DNA of 64,000 nucleotides from Streptomyces sp. NRRL S-337 (GCF_000720175.1 NZ_JOIX01000003.1:124001-188000), one strand, 5' to 3'; shown: positions 1-30,926, counted from the first letter of the stretch. Translations and numbers: made by a program. The notes: a model not told the origin generated them from the letters alone.

Positions 1-3000
1 GCCTGGGGCCTGCTGCTCGGCCGCTACGGCAACACCGACGACGTGGTCTTCGGCAGCACGGTCTCCGGCCGGCCCGCCGACCTGCCCGGCGTGGAATCCA
101 TGGTCGGCGTGTTCATCAACACCCTGCCGACCCGGGTGCGGATCGATGCCGACCGCCCGCTGCTGGACTGGCTGCGCGAGGTGCAGAACGCCCAGTCGGA
201 GTCCCGCCGGCACGACTTCGTCTCCCTGGCCCAACTGCAGAACTGGAGCGAACTCCCCGGCGGTGTCGGCCTGTTCGACAGCATCGTGGTCTTCGAGAAC
301 TACCCGTTCGACCGCGACGCCCTCGCCCGGCACGGCCTGCGCGTGGCCCAGCAAAGCGAGCTGGAGCCGACCAGCTATCCGCTCAGCGTGGTCGTCGCCC
401 CCGGCGAGCGCCTCACCATCGCCCTGGACTACGACCCGGCCGCTTTCGACGCCGCCACCGTCGAGCGGCTCGGCGGCTGCCTGCGCGTGCTGCTCACCGA
501 GATGGCCGCCGACCCGGAGCGTCGGCTCGCGGACCTGCCGCTGCTCACCGCGGAGGAGAGCGAGCGCCTCCTCGACCGGTCCGGCACCCCGGCCGCCGCG
601 ACGCCGCAGCGGGTACTGCCGGAGGTCTTCGCGGAACAGGCGGCCCGCACCCCCGACGCCCCGGCCGTACTGGCCGGGACCGAACGCCTCACCTACCGGG
701 AACTCAACGCCCGGGCCAACCGGTTGGCCCGGCTGCTGATCGCCGCGGGCGCCGGCCCGGAACGGTTCGTCGCCCTCGCCCTGCCGCGCACCGCCGACCT
801 GCCCGTGGCCCTGCTGGCCGTCCTCAAGAGCGGCGCCGGCTACCTGCCGGTCGACCCGGCGTACCCGGCCGAGCGGATCTCCTTCCTCTTCGACGACGTC
901 CGCCCGGACATCCTCCTGACCACCACCGACCTCGCCGCCCGCCTGCCCGACGGGCCCACCGTCCGCCTCGCCCTGGACGATCCGGCGCTGGCCGGCCGCC
1001 TCGCGGAGCAGTCCGCCGCCGACCCCGGCCGCGCCGAGCTGCCCGGCACCCTGCTGCCCGCCCACCCCGCCTACGTCATCCACACCTCGGGCTCCACCGG
1101 CCGCCCCAAGGGCGTCGTCGTCACCCACGGGTCGGTGGTGGCACTGGCCGACTGGGCGGCCACCGCGTTCGGCAGCCGGGGCCTGTCCCACGTCGTCGCC
1201 TCGACCTCGCTCAACTTCGACGTCTCGGTCTTCGAGCTGCTCTGCCCGCTGCTCTGCGGCGGCTGCATCGACCTCGTACCGGACCTGCTGGCGCTGGCCG
1301 AACGAACCGAGCCCTGGACCGCGAGCCTGCTCAGCGCCGTACCCTCCGCCCTCGGCCGGCTGCTCGCCGAAGACACCGTCCACGTCACCGCGGACACCGT
1401 GGTCCTCGCCGGCGAAGGGCTCGCCGCCCGCACCGTCCGCGACGTCCGTGCGGCCGTCCCCGGCTGCACGGTCGCCAACATCTACGGCCCCACCGAGGCC
1501 ACCGTCTACGCCACCGCCTGGACCTGCGACCCCGCGGACCCGGACCGCACCCCGCCCATCGGCAGTCCGGTCGGCGGCGCCCGCGCCTACGTCCTCGACG
1601 CCCGGCTGCGACCGGTACCCGTCGGCGTACCCGGCGAGCTCTACCTCGCCGGAACCGGCGTGGCCCGCGGCTACTTCGCCCGGCCCGGCCTGACCGCCCG
1701 CCGGTTCCTCCCGGACCCGTACGGCCCCGCGGGCGCGCGGATGTACCGCACCGGCGACCTCGTACGCCGGGACGCCGACGGCCAGTTGGTGTACCTGGGA
1801 CGGACCGACGACCAGGTCAAGGTGCGCGGCTTCCGGATCGAACTCGGCGAGGTCGAGGCCGCGCTGACCCGTCACCCCGATGTGGCCGAGGCCGCCGCCC
1901 GGGTCGTCGAGACCGACGGCCACAAGCGCCTGATCGGCTACGCCGTCGGCCGGGGCGGGACCCGCCCGGACCCCGTCGCGGTTCGCGCCTTCCTCGCCGC
2001 GCGCCTGCCCGATCACCTCGTCCCCGCGGTCGTCGTCCCCCTGGACCGGCTGCCGCTGGGCACCACCGGCAAGCTCGACCGGCGCGCCCTGCCCGCCCCC
2101 GACTGGACCGCCCCCACCGGCGGCCAGGTGGCCCCCCGCACCGACACCGAACGGACCCTGGCCGCCATCTGGGCCCAGGTGCTGGGCGTGGAGACGGTCG
2201 GCGTGGAGGACAACTACTTCACCCTCGGCGGCGACTCGATCCTCAGCATCCAGATCGTCTCCGCGGCCCGCCGCGCCGGCCTCGACCTGGCACCCCGGCA
2301 CCTGTTCGTCCACCAGACCGTCGCCGCCCTGGCCGCTGCCGTCGGGCAACTGCCGGCCCCGGCGACCCCCGCGGACCGGGGCCCGGTGGTGGGCGAGGTG
2401 CCGCTCACCCCCGTCCAGCACTGGCTGTTCGAGACCCTGCCGGACACCGCGGCGCACTTCACCCAGTCGCTCTCCTACGAACTCGCCCCCGACACCGACG
2501 AGGACGCGCTGCGCACCGCCCTGGCCGCGGTGCTGGAACACCACGACGCGCTGCGCTCCCGGTACGAACCGGCCGCCGACGGCCGGTGGCGGCAGCACAC
2601 CGAAGCCCCCGGCGCGGCGCCCGCACTGGAGGTCCGCGACCTGCCCGGCCGGGACCCGAAGGACCGGGCCGCGACGCTGCGCGCCCTGTCCGGTGAGCTC
2701 TGCGCGGGCTTCGACCTGGCCCACGGGCCGCTGCTGAAGACCGTGCTGTGCCGTCCGGCCGACGACGAGGAGGCCCGCCCGGTGCTGCTGCTGGCCGCCC
2801 ACCACCTGGTCGTGGACGCGGTGTCCTGGCGCATCCTGCTGGAGGACCTCGACACCGCCTACCGCGCGGTGCGCGCCGGGGGACGGGCCGGGCTCGGGCC
2901 CCGGACGACCTCCTTCCGCGACTGGGCGCAGCGGCTCCGGGACCACACCGCGGCCGGCGGCTTCGACGACGAACTCCCGTACTGGACAAGGGCGCACGCG

Positions 3001-6000
3001 CCCGCCGCCCTGCCCACCGACCGCACCGGCCGCAACACCGCCGCCTCCGAGGACACCGTGACCGTCCGCCTGGAGGCCGAGGAGACCCGCCGGCTGCTCC
3101 AGGACGTACCCGACGCCTACCGGACCCGGATCAACGACGTCCTGCTGTGCGCCCTGGGCCGCGTACTGGCCCGCTGGACCGGACACGACCGGGTGCTGGT
3201 CGGGCTGGAGGGCCACGGCCGTGAGGAGATCTTCGACGACGTCGACCTGTCCCGCACCGTCGGCTGGTTCACCACCATGTTCCCGGTCGCGCTGGACGTG
3301 CCGCCCGGGGCCGGGCTCGCCACCGCCCTGAAGTCGGTGAAGGAGGGCCTGCGCGCGCTGCCCCGGCACGGCCTCGGCCACGGCGCCCTCCGACACCTGC
3401 GAGGCTCCTCGGCCCCAGGCCTCCCGGACGCCCCGCAGATCGGCTTCAACTACCTCGGCCAGCAGGACTGGCACGCCTCCGCCGGCGACGGCCTGCTGCA
3501 CGCGCCGTACGGTCCGCTGGAGGGCGGCATGGACCCGACGGCCGAACGGCCCCAGCTGATCGACGTGGTCGGCCGGGTCGCGGACAAACGGCTGGAGTTC
3601 ACCTGGTCGTACTCGACCGAGCGGCACCTGCGGTCCACCGTGGCCCGGCTGGCCGAGGAGATGGCCGCCGAGCTGCGGGACATCGTCCGGCACTGCGCCG
3701 AACCGGGCACCGGCGGCCGCACGCCCTCCGACTTCCCGCTGGCCCGCCTCGACCAGAGCACCGTCGACCGGCTGGTCGGCAACGGCCGGGACATCACCGA
3801 CCTCTACCCGCTGACCCCCACCCAGACCGGCATGGTCTTCCACGGCCTCGACGCCCCCGAGGAGGGCCTCTACGTCGAACAGGCCACCTTCGTCGTGGAC
3901 GGCGTACGCGACCCGCGGCGGCTGGCCGCGGCCTGGCAACACGTCGTCGACCGCACCCCCGTCCTGCGCACCGCGGTGCTGCTGCACGAGACGCCCGCCC
4001 CGCTGCAGGCCGTGCACCGCGCCGTCACCCTGCCGGTGACCGAGCTGGACTGGAGCGAGCTGCCACCGGTCGAGCGGGCGGCCGCGCTGGAACGGCTGCT
4101 CGCCGAGGACCGGGCCCGCGGCATGGCCCTGGACCGGGCGCCGCTGCTGCGGCTCACCCTCATCCGGCTCGCCCCGGCCGAGGTACGGGTCGTGTGGACC
4201 TTCCACCACGTCCTGCTCGACGGCTGGAGCGTCTTCCAGGTGCTCGCCGACGTGTTCGCCTGCCACGCCGCGCTCACCGCCGGCACCGAGCCCCGGCTGC
4301 CGGACCGCAGACCGTTCGCGGACCACGTCGCCTGGCTCGCCGCCCAGGACCCGGCCCCCGCCGAGGCGCACTGGCGCCGGGCGCTGGCCGGGCTCACCGC
4401 CCCCACCCCGCTGCCCTACGACCGGCGCCCGGCCCCCGGCGCCGCCACCCGCTCCGGCACCTGGCTCTCACTCCACCTCGACGAGGAACACACCGCGGCC
4501 CTCCAGGACTTCGCCCGGCGCCACCACCTCACCCTCAACACCGTCGTCCAGGGCGCCTGGGGCCTGCTGCTCTCCCGCTGGAGCGGGGAACGGGACGTCT
4601 GCTTCGGCTCGACGGTCTCCGGCCGGCCCGCCGGCCTGCCCGGCGCCGACGCCATCCCGGGCCTGTTCATCACCACCCTGCCGGTACGCCTCGACGTCAC
4701 CGGCGACACGCCGCCGGAACAGTGGCTGCGCGGCGTTCAGGCCGCACAGGCCGACGCCCGCGGATATGAACACGTCGCGCTGTCGGACCTGCACGACTGG
4801 AGCGAACTCGCCCCCGGAACGCCGTTGTTCGACAGCCTGGTGGTCTTCGAGAACTACCCGATCACCACCACGGCCGCCACCGCGCACGGCCTCCAGGTGC
4901 GCGATCTGCACGCGCTGGAGGCCACCAACTACCCGCTGACCGTCGTGGTCTCGCCCGGTGACCGACTGACCGTCGAACTCGGCTACGACCCGCGGTACTT
5001 CGAGGAGACCACCGCCGGGTCCCTGGCCGGACAGCTCGTGCACACCCTCGGCGCGCTCGCGGAGCCCGGGGCGGCGACCTCCCTGGACGGGATCGACGTG
5101 CTGCCGCCGGAGGAGCGGGCCCGGCTGACCGGACGGTCCCACGGCGAGGCGGTACCGCCGGCCACCCTGGCCGCGCTGGTCGAGGCCGCGGTGGACCGGT
5201 GGCCGGACCGACCCGCCGTGGAGGAGCCCGAACTGCGGCTCACCTACGCCGAGTTGGAGAGCCGTGCCAACCGGCTCGCGCACCGCCTGATCGCCCGCGG
5301 CACCGGCCCCGGCGACCTCGTCGCCCTGGTGCTGCCCCGCTCGGCCGACATGGTCGTCGCCCAACTGGCCACCGCCAAGGCGGGCGCCGCCTACCTGCCC
5401 GTCGACCCCGGCTACCCGGACGAGCGGATCGCCCTGATGCTGCGCGACGCGGCACCCGCCGTCACCCTGCGGGCCACGGATGTCCAAGGCCTCCTGGCGG
5501 CCGGCCCGGACGGCATCCCGTCCCACCGTCCCACCGACCACGACCGGACCCGCCCGCTCGACCTCGACGACCCGGCCTACGTCATCTACACCTCCGGCTC
5601 CACCGGCACCCCCAAGGGCGTCGTCGTCACCCACCGCGGACTGGCCGGCTTCGCCGCCGCCGAGGCCGACCACTACCAGGTCCGGCCCGGGGACCGGGTA
5701 CTGGCCTTCGCCACGCCCAGCTTCGACGCCTCCGTGCTGGAGCTGTGCACGGCCCTGCCGTCCGGCGCCTGCCTGGTGGTACCGCCGCCCGGCCCGCTGC
5801 TCGGCGCGCAACTCGCCGACGTACTACGGACCGCCCGCATCACCCACACCCTGCTGCCGCCCGCCGCGCTCGCCACCGTGCCGCCGGACACCCCCGGCAC
5901 CCTGCCGGACCTGCGCACCCTGATCGTCGGCGCGGACACCTGCGGCGCCGAACTGGCCGCCCGCTGGGCCCCGCACCACCGGATGATCAACTCCTACGGG

Positions 6001-6927
6001 CCCACCGAGACCACCGTCGTCGCCACCTGGTCCGATCCGCTGCGGGCCGACGGCGGCACGCCCCCGATCGGCCGCCCGCTGCCCGCCACCGGCGTCTACG
6101 TCCTCGACGCCCGGCTCCGGCCGGTCGCCGACGGCGTCCCCGGGGAACTGTGGATCAGCGGTCCCTCCCTGGCCCGCGGCTACCTGGGCCGCCCCGGCCT
6201 GACCGCCGCACGCTTCCTCGCCGACCCCTACGGCCCGCCGGGCACCCGCATGTACCGCACCGGCGACCTGGTGCGGCGCGACGCCCACGGCGACCTGCAC
6301 CACCTCGGCCGCACCGACCACCAGATCAAACTGCGCGGCCACCGCATCGAGGCGGGCGAGGTCGAGGCCGCGCTCGCCCGCCACCCCGGAGTCCGCGACG
6401 CCGTGGTGACCCTACGGGAGGACGAGCCCGGCCAGCCGCGGCTGGTGGCCCATCTGCTCGCCGCCCCCGGGGCCGAGACCCCCACCGGGCCGGAACTACG
6501 GGCGTTCGCCGCGCGTACGCTGCCCGCCCACATGGTCCCCGCAGCCTTCGCCGTCCTGGAGCGCTTCCCGCACACCGAGAACGGCAAGACCGACCGCGCC
6601 GCCCTGCCCGCGCCGGAACCGGAGCCCGAAGGGCCCGCCGAGCACACCGCCCCGCGCACCCCCACCGAGGAGGTCCTCGCGGAGATCTGGGCCCAGATCC
6701 TGGAAACGGCCGTGGGCGTCGAGGACGACTTCTTCGCCCTCGGCGGCGACTCCCTGCGCAGCCTGCACATCGCCGCCCGCGCCAACGAGACCTTCGGCGT
6801 GGCCCTGACCCCCCGGGACGTTCTGGCCTCCCGCACCGTCGCCGCCCTCGCGGAGCTGGTGGAGGAGCACGTCCTGCGCGAACTCGAAGACGCCGCACGC
6901 GGCGACCACGACCCCGACGAACGGTGA
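1..6927 (+). CDS. Non-ribosomal peptide synthetase, 5' truncated by the window: (C)-A-T-E-C-A-T
   Basis: The reading frame is open from base 1, so the gene starts upstream. Visible order: the end of a condensation domain (to about 540), an A domain (600-2110, with the [10 protein letters not shown] loop near 1080 and the A10 lysine near 2070), a carrier domain with GGDS (serine codon 2236), an E domain (2400-3720, [10 protein letters not shown]), a D-accepting type C domain (3790-5090, HHVLLDGWS), a second A domain (5150-6620) and a carrier domain (GGDS near 6740). A-domain pocket codes read by eye: DVFSVAIVY-K for the first, DALLIGSVV-K for the second. The truncated first C domain resembles the C domains that follow E domains here, so the preceding, unseen module probably also epimerizes. 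The protein ends shortly after the carrier domain; the next NRPS starts 11 nt later. Cytoplasmic peptide assembly. The product cannot be named from this piece. Confidence 0.97.
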   Translation, partial: AWGLLLGRYGNTDDVVFGSTVSGRPADLPGVESMVGVFINTLPTRVRIDADRPLLDWLREVQNAQSESRRHDFVSLAQLQNWSELPGGVGLFDSIVVFENYPFDRDALARHGLRVAQQSELEPTSYPLSVVVAPGERLTIALDYDPAAFDAATVERLGGCLRVLLTEMAADPERRLADLPLLTAEESERLLDRSGTPAAATPQRVLPEVFAEQAARTPDAPAVLAGTERLTYRELNARANRLARLLIAAGAGPERFVALALPRTADLPVALLAVLKSGAGYLPVDPAYPAERISFLFDDVRPDILLTTTDLAARLPDGPTVRLALDDPALAGRLAEQSAADPGRAELPGTLLPAHPAYVIHTSGSTGRPKGVVVTHGSVVALADWAATAFGSRGLSHVVASTSLNFDVSVFELLCPLLCGGCIDLVPDLLALAERTEPWTASLLSAVPSALGRLLAEDTVHVTADTVVLAGEGLAARTVRDVRAAVPGCTVANIYGPTEATVYATAWTCDPADPDRTPPIGSPVGGARAYVLDARLRPVPVGVPGELYLAGTGVARGYFARPGLTARRFLPDPYGPAGARMYRTGDLVRRDADGQLVYLGRTDDQVKVRGFRIELGEVEAALTRHPDVAEAAARVVETDGHKRLIGYAVGRGGTRPDPVAVRAFLAARLPDHLVPAVVVPLDRLPLGTTGKLDRRALPAPDWTAPTGGQVAPRTDTERTLAAIWAQVLGVETVGVEDNYFTLGGDSILSIQIVSAARRAGLDLAPRHLFVHQTVAALAAAVGQLPAPATPADRGPVVGEVPLTPVQHWLFETLPDTAAHFTQSLSYELAPDTDEDALRTALAAVLEHHDALRSRYEPAADGRWRQHTEAPGAAPALEVRDLPGRDPKDRAATLRALSGELCAGFDLAHGPLLKTVLCRPADDEEARPVLLLAAHHLVVDAVSWRILLEDLDTAYRAVRAGGRAGLGPRTTSFRDWAQRLRDHTAAGGFDDELPYWTRAHAPAALPTDRTGRNTAASEDTVTVRLEAEETRRLLQDVPDAYRTRINDVLLCALGRVLARWTGHDRVLVGLEGHGREEIFDDVDLSRTVGWFTTMFPVALDVPPGAGLATALKSVKEGLRALPRHGLGHGALRHLRGSSAPGLPDAPQIGFNYLGQQDWHASAGDGLLHAPYGPLEGGMDPTAERPQLIDVVGRVADKRLEFTWSYSTERHLRSTVARLAEEMAAELRDIVRHCAEPGTGGRTPSDFPLARLDQSTVDRLVGNGRDITDLYPLTPTQTGMVFHGLDAPEEGLYVEQATFVVDGVRDPRRLAAAWQHVVDRTPVLRTAVLLHETPAPLQAVHRAVTLPVTELDWSELPPVERAAALERLLAEDRARGMALDRAPLLRLTLIRLAPAEVRVVWTFHHVLLDGWSVFQVLADVFACHAALTAGTEPRLPDRRPFADHVAWLAAQDPAPAEAHWRRALAGLTAPTPLPYDRRPAPGAATRSGTWLSLHLDEEHTAALQDFARRHHLTLNTVVQGAWGLLLSRWSGERDVCFGSTVSGRPAGLPGADAIPGLFITTLPVRLDVTGDTPPEQWLRGVQAAQADARGYEHVALSDLHDWSELAPGTPLFDSLVVFENYPITTTAATAHGLQVRDLHALEATNYPLTVVVSPGDRLTVELGYDPRYFEETTAGSLAGQLVHTLGALAEPGAATSLDGIDVLPPEERARLTGRSHGEAVPPATLAALVEAAVDRWPDRPAVEEPELRLTYAELESRANRLAHRLIARGTGPGDLVALVLPRSADMVVAQLATAKAGAAYLPVDPGYPDERIALMLRDAAPAVTLRATDVQGLLAAGPDGIPSHRPTDHDRTRPLDLDDPAYVIYTSGSTGTPKGVVVTHRGLAGFAAAEADHYQVRPGDRVLAFATPSFDASVLELCTALPSGACLVVPPPGPLLGAQLADVLRTARITHTLLPPAALATVPPDTPGTLPDLRTLIVGADTCGAELAARWAPHHRMINSYGPTETTVVATWSDPLRADGGTPPIGRPLPATGVYVLDARLRPVADGVPGELWISGPSLARGYLGRPGLTAARFLADPYGPPGTRMYRTGDLVRRDAHGDLHHLGRTDHQIKLRGHRIEAGEVEAALARHPGVRDAVVTLREDEPGQPRLVAHLLAAPGAETPTGPELRAFAARTLPAHMVPAAFAVLERFPHTENGKTDRAALPAPEPEPEGPAEHTAPRTPTEEVLAEIWAQILETAVGVEDDFFALGGDSLRSLHIAARANETFGVALTPRDVLASRTVAALAELVEEHVLRELEDAARGDHDPDER
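600..3720 (+). other. NRPS module a: A-T-E, code DVFSVAIVY-K
   Basis: The A domain carries the ATP loop, the GELYLAG and YRTGDL type motifs and the A10 lysine, so it looks active. Pocket residues read by alignment to the A3-A6 region of the threonine domain in this window: D235 V236 F239 S278 V299 A301 I322 V330 Y331. I do not recognise this code. The E domain keeps its HHxxxD motif, so the residue is expected to be released as the D form. Confidence 0.7.
3790..6927 (+). other. NRPS module b: C-A-T, code DALLIGSVV-K
   Basis: The C domain begins with the [14 protein letters not shown] type motif and has HHVLLDGWS, the form seen here only after E domains, fitting a D-configured donor. Pocket residues of the A domain: D235 A236 L239 L278 I299 G301 S322 V330 V331. 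The code is repeated in the last module of the next protein. A hydrophobic substrate is plausible but is not assigned. No E domain, so an L residue. Confidence 0.7.
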
Positions 6928-6938
6928 GGACCGACGAC

Positions 6939-26987
<20,049 letters not shown>

Positions 26988-27064
26988 ACCGAGCCCCGAG
27001 CCACCACACTCACCCAACCCACCTCAACCAACCCCAACTCCCGCGTGAAACAAGGAGAATCGAC

Positions 27065-27268
27065 ATGGACGAGAACGCCCGCTACCAGGTCCTGCGCAAC
27101 GACGAGGACCAGTACTCGCTCTGGCTCGCCGACCTGGAGGTCCCGGCCGGCTGGCACGCCGTCGGCAAGGAGGGCACCCAGGACGAGTGCTCCGCCTACG
27201 TCGACGAGGTCTGGACCGACATGCGCCCCCGCAGCCTCCGCGAGCGCATGGAGAACGCCGACGCCTGA
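27065..27268 (+). CDS. MbtH-like NRPS accessory protein (67 aa)
   Basis: A 67-residue protein with the MbtH family features: an N-terminal NDEDQYSLW stretch, a central PAGWHAVGKEG turn with the conserved tryptophan, and a C-terminal VWTDMRPRSLRERM stretch. MbtH proteins bind NRPS adenylation domains and are often required for their folding or activity. The ATG at 27065 has an AAGGAG ribosome site about 8 nt upstream. It lies 77 nt after the large NRPS and before a strong hairpin, so it is probably the last gene of that operon. One conserved family position normally proline after the first tryptophan is leucine here. Assignment is secure; the partner A domains are inferred from position. Confidence 0.95.
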   Translation: MDENARYQVLRNDEDQYSLWLADLEVPAGWHAVGKEGTQDECSAYVDEVWTDMRPRSLRERMENADA

Positions 27269-27287
27269 CCACCCGTCACCGGCAGCC

Positions 27288-27315
27288 GTGGGGCGCGGCA
27301 CCCGCCGCGCCCCAC
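27288..27315 (+). terminator. Hairpin terminator after the NRPS-MbtH operon
   Basis: A perfect 12-bp stem (GTGGGGCGCGGC and its complement) with an ACCC loop, 20 nt after the MbtH stop. No clear T run follows, as is usual in GC-rich actinomycetes. It separates the NRPS operon from the acetyltransferase gene. Confidence 0.75.
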
Positions 27316-27413
27316 GCCGTCCGAGCGACCCGTCCCCCCACACCCCGCACCCCCCGGATATCGCTATGTGGCCCTTCGCCCGCGGCCCTCCCATCGAGAC
27401 AAGGACGTCTGCC

Positions 27414-27959
27414 ATGACCCCGACCCTGCGTACCGCCCGGCTGCTCTTCCGCCCCTACGGTCCCGAGGACGAGAACGTCTTCGTCGAGCTCCTCAGCGAC
27501 GAAGTGGTCTGTCGCTGGATGGGCCAGGAGAGATGCTCCGAAGCGGAAATCCGCACCGTCTACCGCTCGATCCTCACCGACGTCTACGGCAAGAACCTCT
27601 TCGACGTGTGGGGCGTGTGGCGCGACGGCGACTACGTCGGCCACGCCGAGATCAAGAAGACCGGCAACGTCGACGGCCACGAGGCCATCGTCGCCCTGGT
27701 CAGAAAGCACTGGGGCCAGGGCCTCGGCGGCGAACTCGTCCAGGGCCTGCTGACCTACGCCGCGGACACCCTCGGTCTCAAGGAGGTCTACGGCATGGTC
27801 GGCGCCGAGAACACCGCCAGCCTCGCCCTCTCCGAACGACTCGGCTTCCGCCACGTACGCGACGTCGTCTCGGACACCGGCGGGGTCACCAAGATGCTGG
27901 TGGTATCCACGGTGAAGGACACTCCGGCTTCCTCCGGGAGCACCCACCGGCACCGTTGA
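27414..27959 (+). CDS. GNAT-family N-acetyltransferase (RimJ/RimL type, 181 aa)
   Basis: Resembles GNAT acetyltransferases that use acetyl-CoA to acylate an amine: an N-terminal LRTARLLFRPYGPED start, the acetyl-CoA binding loop of motif A as RKHWGQGLGGELVQGLL (residues about 97-113), and a C-terminal SLALSERLGFRHV segment typical of motif B. The ATG at 27414 has AAGGA upstream. It follows the NRPS-MbtH terminator by about 100 nt on the same strand, so it may have its own promoter. Possible roles are protein or antibiotic acetylation, including self-protection or tailoring of the nearby peptide; nothing in the sequence decides this. Confidence 0.85.
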   Translation: MTPTLRTARLLFRPYGPEDENVFVELLSDEVVCRWMGQERCSEAEIRTVYRSILTDVYGKNLFDVWGVWRDGDYVGHAEIKKTGNVDGHEAIVALVRKHWGQGLGGELVQGLLTYAADTLGLKEVYGMVGAENTASLALSERLGFRHVRDVVSDTGGVTKMLVVSTVKDTPASSGSTHRHR

Positions 27960-28059
27960 CCGACCACCGTGACTCCCTCGTGGTGACGGCCGACCTCATC
28001 CGCGACGGCCTGCCCGGCCCACCGCTCGCCCTGCCGCCGCGCAGCCGCTGAGCTTCACC

Positions 28060-28088
28060 GGGCCGCACCCCTTGCGGGGGTGCGGCCC
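28060..28088. terminator. Bidirectional hairpin terminator
   Basis: A perfect 12-bp stem GGGCCGCACCCC with a 5-nt loop lies between the convergent ends of the acetyltransferase (+) and the VOC gene (-), so it probably ends both transcripts. Confidence 0.75.
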
Positions 28089-28101
28089 TCGCCCCAGGTG
28101 C

Positions 28102-28491
28102 TTATGCCGGCAGGCCGCCGTAGGGCACGGTGATGAGTTCCATCGCATGACCCGCCGGGTCCAGGAAATACACGCCCCGGCCACCGTCGTTGTGGTTGAT
28201 CGAGCCGGGCTGTTGCTGGCGCGGATCGGCCCAGTGCTCGATACCGAGCTGCTTGATCTGCGCGTACGCCCGGTCGAACTCCTCCTCGGAGATCAGGAAG
28301 GCGTAGTGCTGCGGGGTGATTTTGTCCGCGGGGATCGTGGCGAAATCCAGCGTGACGCCATTGCTCAGACCGACGGCGATGAACGGGCCCCATTCCGCGG
28401 TGAGGTCAAGGCCCAGCAGTTCCGCGAAGAAGGTGGCGGACTCCCGGTTGTCCCGGGCGTGGATGATCGTGTGGTTCAACTCGACTGACAA
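28102..28491 (-). CDS. VOC/glyoxalase-fold protein (129 aa)
   Basis: A single vicinal-oxygen-chelate domain pair: an N-terminal ELNHTIIHARD strand with the first metal-type histidine, an aromatic GLSNG strand, and a C-terminal GRGVYFLDPAGHAMELI segment with the terminal glutamate, the usual order in glyoxalase/bleomycin-resistance/dioxygenase proteins. Start: TTG at 28491, chosen because GGAGG lies 6 nt upstream (28502-28498); longer ORFs in frame lack family similarity. It is transcribed away from the 28740 gene. Family members bind drugs or act on small electrophiles; the substrate here is unknown. Confidence 0.82.
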   Translation of the reverse strand: MSVELNHTIIHARDNRESATFFAELLGLDLTAEWGPFIAVGLSNGVTLDFATIPADKITPQHYAFLISEEEFDRAYAQIKQLGIEHWADPRQQQPGSINHNDGGRGVYFLDPAGHAMELITVPYGGLPA

Positions 28492-28739
28492 GGAATGCCT
28501 CCGAAGGCATCTCCCGACACCTCCATGCCTCACCCAGCCGGTGACCGACACGCGATGTCGCCGCAGAGCGTAACCGACCTCCTTGTGGTCTGCAGCCAAT
28601 TTCCCCGGAGCACCGGTTCCCCCGCATCTCGGCGTGCGGATCCGCCCGTCCGGGCAAACGCTGGAGGGAGAGAGCCGCCCGCGGCGGTGTCCGCTCAGCG
28701 CCCGCTGCCCGTGGCGCCGCGCCCCAGTGAGGAGGACCC

Positions 28740-29240
28740 ATGGACGCGTCCCGGCCCGGATACACCGCAGAGCTGCTGAGGCATTTCGCCGATCTCCGTG
28801 ACGGTACGCACGAGCGCGCGGTCTCCCGTGAGGACAAGGAGCGTCTCTTCGCCCGGACGATCGAGCTCCTCGACCCGTACGCGCGGCAGGCACTCGGCGA
28901 GATCAACGAGGACCTGCTCCTGGGCACCGGAGAGATCCTGGCCACCGGGATGCGGTCGGACGACGCGGGCGCCGATGCGGTCTGGTCCCTCACCTGGCCC
29001 GAGCAGCGGGACGCCGGTGTCAGCCCGATCGTGCTGCACGCCTTCTTCGGCGCTGCGTTTCACCATCCGCATCTGCGCGGTGGCCCCCTGCGCGACTGGC
29101 CGCTCAACGTCTTCACCGAGGAGCAGGCCGCCGCCAAGCTGTCGGCCCTGCGCGAGATCGCGGCCGCGGAGCTCCACAACATCGTCTTCGAACGGGACTA
29201 CCGGATCATCCCGGCCATGGTGCAGGAGCACGCCCACTGA
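28740..29240 (+). CDS. Hypothetical protein (166 aa), no family recognised
   Basis: A soluble, acidic protein without signal peptide or membrane segment. Coding is supported by a clean GGAGGA ribosome site at 28731-28736, actinomycete codon usage and an open frame to 29242. Notable segments are the N-terminal helix with RHFADLRDGTHERAVS, a middle WSLTWPEQRDAGVSPIVLHAFFGAAFHHPHL stretch broken over two lines in any domain view, and a helical C terminus rich in Ala and Glu. The cluster of histidines (residues about 100-120) could bind metal, but this is speculation. Confidence 0.7.
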   Translation: MDASRPGYTAELLRHFADLRDGTHERAVSREDKERLFARTIELLDPYARQALGEINEDLLLGTGEILATGMRSDDAGADAVWSLTWPEQRDAGVSPIVLHAFFGAAFHHPHLRGGPLRDWPLNVFTEEQAAAKLSALREIAAAELHNIVFERDYRIIPAMVQEHAH

Positions 29241-29271
29241 GCACGTCCACTGGGCACGCCCACCGAGTGGG

Positions 29272-30078
29272 TCACCCCAGGCCCAGCAGCTCCGCCAGGT
29301 TCCCGCCCAGCACCCGCTCCCGGACCTCGCCGGGCGCCGTGACCCGCTCCACGGTGGCGCGGGACAGGACGGGGTCGCCATACGGGGCGTCGGAGCCGAA
29401 GAGGGTGCGGGTGGGGAGTGCCTGGATGGCCAGGCGGACGGCGAAGACGATGTTCGCCGTGGACAGTTCCAGGTAAATGTTGGGTGTGACCTGGGCCAGT
29501 TCGATCGCTGCCATCCAGTGCGCCCCGCCCAGTTGGCTGATCACCAACGGCACCTTGGGGTAGCGGGCCGCCAGTCCCGCCAGGGTCCGGACGTCCGCCG
29601 CCGTCGTGGGCGCGTAGCCGTGGACGACCACGGGGAGCCCGCCGTGGTCGTGGGCCGCCCGGAGCACCGGCTCGACCAGCGACGCCCGGTCCGGGGGCGG
29701 GGTGAGCTCCCCGATGCCGTGCAGTCCGCGGCCGGCCACTTCCCGCGCCACCCACGCCGCGGTCCCGGCCTCACCCAGTCCCAGGGGCACCGAGCCGAAG
29801 CCCAGGAAGCGGGTGGGGTGGGCGGCCAGAGCCTCGTCCAGCTCCCGCCACGCCGCGGCGTACCCGTCGTCACCGGCCGGGTCCGTACGACCGTCGGTGC
29901 CGCCGCTCAGCGCGCGGTCCAGGACGCCCATCTCGTGACGGAGGGAGGCCAGGTCCGTCGCCCGTTCCGGGTGCGGGCGGGTGGGGAAGAGGACCGTACG
30001 CTCCACGCCCGCGTCGTCCAGCGCGGCCAGGTGGAGGTCGAGCGGGTCGTGGACGTGGCTGTGGGCATCGATGATCAT
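29272..30078 (-). CDS. Amidohydrolase-family protein (268 aa)
   Basis: A TIM-barrel metal-dependent hydrolase of the PF04909 type: N-terminal IIDAHSHVHD metal motif (residues 2-10), a middle PVVVHGYA histidine, a QLGGAHW strand, and a C-terminal LFGSDAPYGDP aspartate motif. The length fits the family. The ATG is at 30078. It is divergent from the MerR gene at 30176 with a 97-nt gap holding a MerR-type promoter dyad, so the two are probably a regulator-target pair. Family members hydrolyse amides or decarboxylate aromatic acids; the substrate is unknown. Confidence 0.85.
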   Translation of the reverse strand: MIIDAHSHVHDPLDLHLAALDDAGVERTVLFPTRPHPERATDLASLRHEMGVLDRALSGGTDGRTDPAGDDGYAAAWRELDEALAAHPTRFLGFGSVPLGLGEAGTAAWVAREVAGRGLHGIGELTPPPDRASLVEPVLRAAHDHGGLPVVVHGYAPTTAADVRTLAGLAARYPKVPLVISQLGGAHWMAAIELAQVTPNIYLELSTANIVFAVRLAIQALPTRTLFGSDAPYGDPVLSRATVERVTAPGEVRERVLGGNLAELLGLG

Positions 30079-30129
30079 GTGAGCCTTCCTGGGGTGCGGG
30101 CCACCGGCGGAATGCGGGCGGTGGGGCCA

Positions 30130-30160
30130 GTGTTGATCCCTGACACCGTGGGAAGGTCAA
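30130..30160 (-). promoter_or_regulatory. MerR-type promoter/operator for the amidohydrolase
   Basis: On the minus strand TTGACC (30160-30155) is followed after 19 nt by CAACAC (30135-30130), the over-long spacer typical of MerR-activated promoters. The spacer holds an imperfect dyad (TTGACCTTCC facing GGGATCAA). It lies between the amidohydrolase and the divergent MerR gene. Confidence 0.45.
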
Positions 30161-30175
30161 GCGAGAGGGGGAGTC

Positions 30176-30577
30176 GTGCTGATCGGGGAGCTGGCCGAGC
30201 GGACCGGGACCAGCGAGCGGCTGCTGCGCTACTACGAGCGGGCGGGGCTGCTGCGGCCCGAGCGGCTGGCCAACGGCTACCGGGCCTACGCGGACTCCGA
30301 CGCCGTCGCCGTACGCCGCATCCGCGCCCTCCTCGCGGCCGGGCTGCCCACCCGGGTCATCCGTCAGGTGCTGCCCTGCACCACCGGCACGGCCGCCGTA
30401 CAGCCCTGCCCCGGCGTGCTCGACGCGCTCCGGGAGCAGCTGCGCGCCCTCGACCAGCGGTCCGCCGAGCTCGCGGCGGCCCGTGAGGCGCTACGGGAGA
30501 CGCTCGCGGGCGCGGAAGGTCGCCGCGGGGAGGAACGGACGGCACCACCCGGGGAGCGGCCGACACCACCGCGCTGA
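30176..30577 (+). CDS. MerR-family regulator (133 aa)
   Basis: N-terminal winged-helix of the MerR type (IGELAERTGTSERLLRYYERAGLL, written here in parts: HTH at residues 3-22, then YRAYADSDA), followed by an R-I-R-A-L-L helix and a C-terminal coiled-coil region rich in Leu, Arg and Glu. GTG start at 30176 after GAGAGGGGG. MerR proteins bind over-spaced promoters and activate them when an inducer binds the C-terminal part. It has only two cysteines close together (CTTGTAAVQPC), so a metal role is possible but not shown. Likely target: the divergent amidohydrolase and itself. Confidence 0.88.
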   Translation: MLIGELAERTGTSERLLRYYERAGLLRPERLANGYRAYADSDAVAVRRIRALLAAGLPTRVIRQVLPCTTGTAAVQPCPGVLDALREQLRALDQRSAELAAAREALRETLAGAEGRRGEERTAPPGERPTPPR

Positions 30578-30614
30578 ACCCCGCTCGGGCCTCGGGCCGT
30601 CAGCCGATGGTCCC

Positions 30615-30767
30615 TCACTCGTCGTCTTCGGCCCGGCGCTCGCCCTCCGCCTGGGAAGGCTGGGTCCGCATCGTCTCGGGGTGCCGCGGCTCGCCCGGAT
30701 CCATGTCCTCCTCCAGCCGCTCGCCCTCGGCCTGCGACGGAGTCGTGTATTCGTCGTACTGGCTCAT
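30615..30767 (-). CDS. Small acidic protein with repeated PSQAEGER motif (50 aa)
   Basis: Start ATG 30767, preceded by GGAGG at a spacing of 5 nt. The 50-residue product is strongly acidic and contains two copies of a (T/Q)PSQAEGER motif separated by a Glu/Pro-rich linker with EEDMDPGEPRHPE. I recall similar short proteins in Streptomyces genomes but know no function. Disordered by composition. Confidence 0.6.
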   Translation of the reverse strand: MSQYDEYTTPSQAEGERLEEDMDPGEPRHPETMRTQPSQAEGERRAEDDE

Positions 30768-30926
30768 GGCCGCCTCCGCGTACTGGCTCGTGGCCGCCAC
30801 TGCGGTCGGAACGCCTGCCTTCATCGAGCGTAACCCTTCCGCTGACCGGCGGCCCGTGCTGGCCGGCGACCCTCGCGACCGGCACCCCGCCGCACACTCC
30901 GGACAAGGCGAGGGGAGAATCGAGGC

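Noticed and set aside
5199..6938. Extension of the large NRPS frame upstream to 5199
   Set aside because: This part runs inside the first NRPS gene in a different frame and is Arg/Pro-rich noise; the true start is ATG 6939 with a ribosome site.
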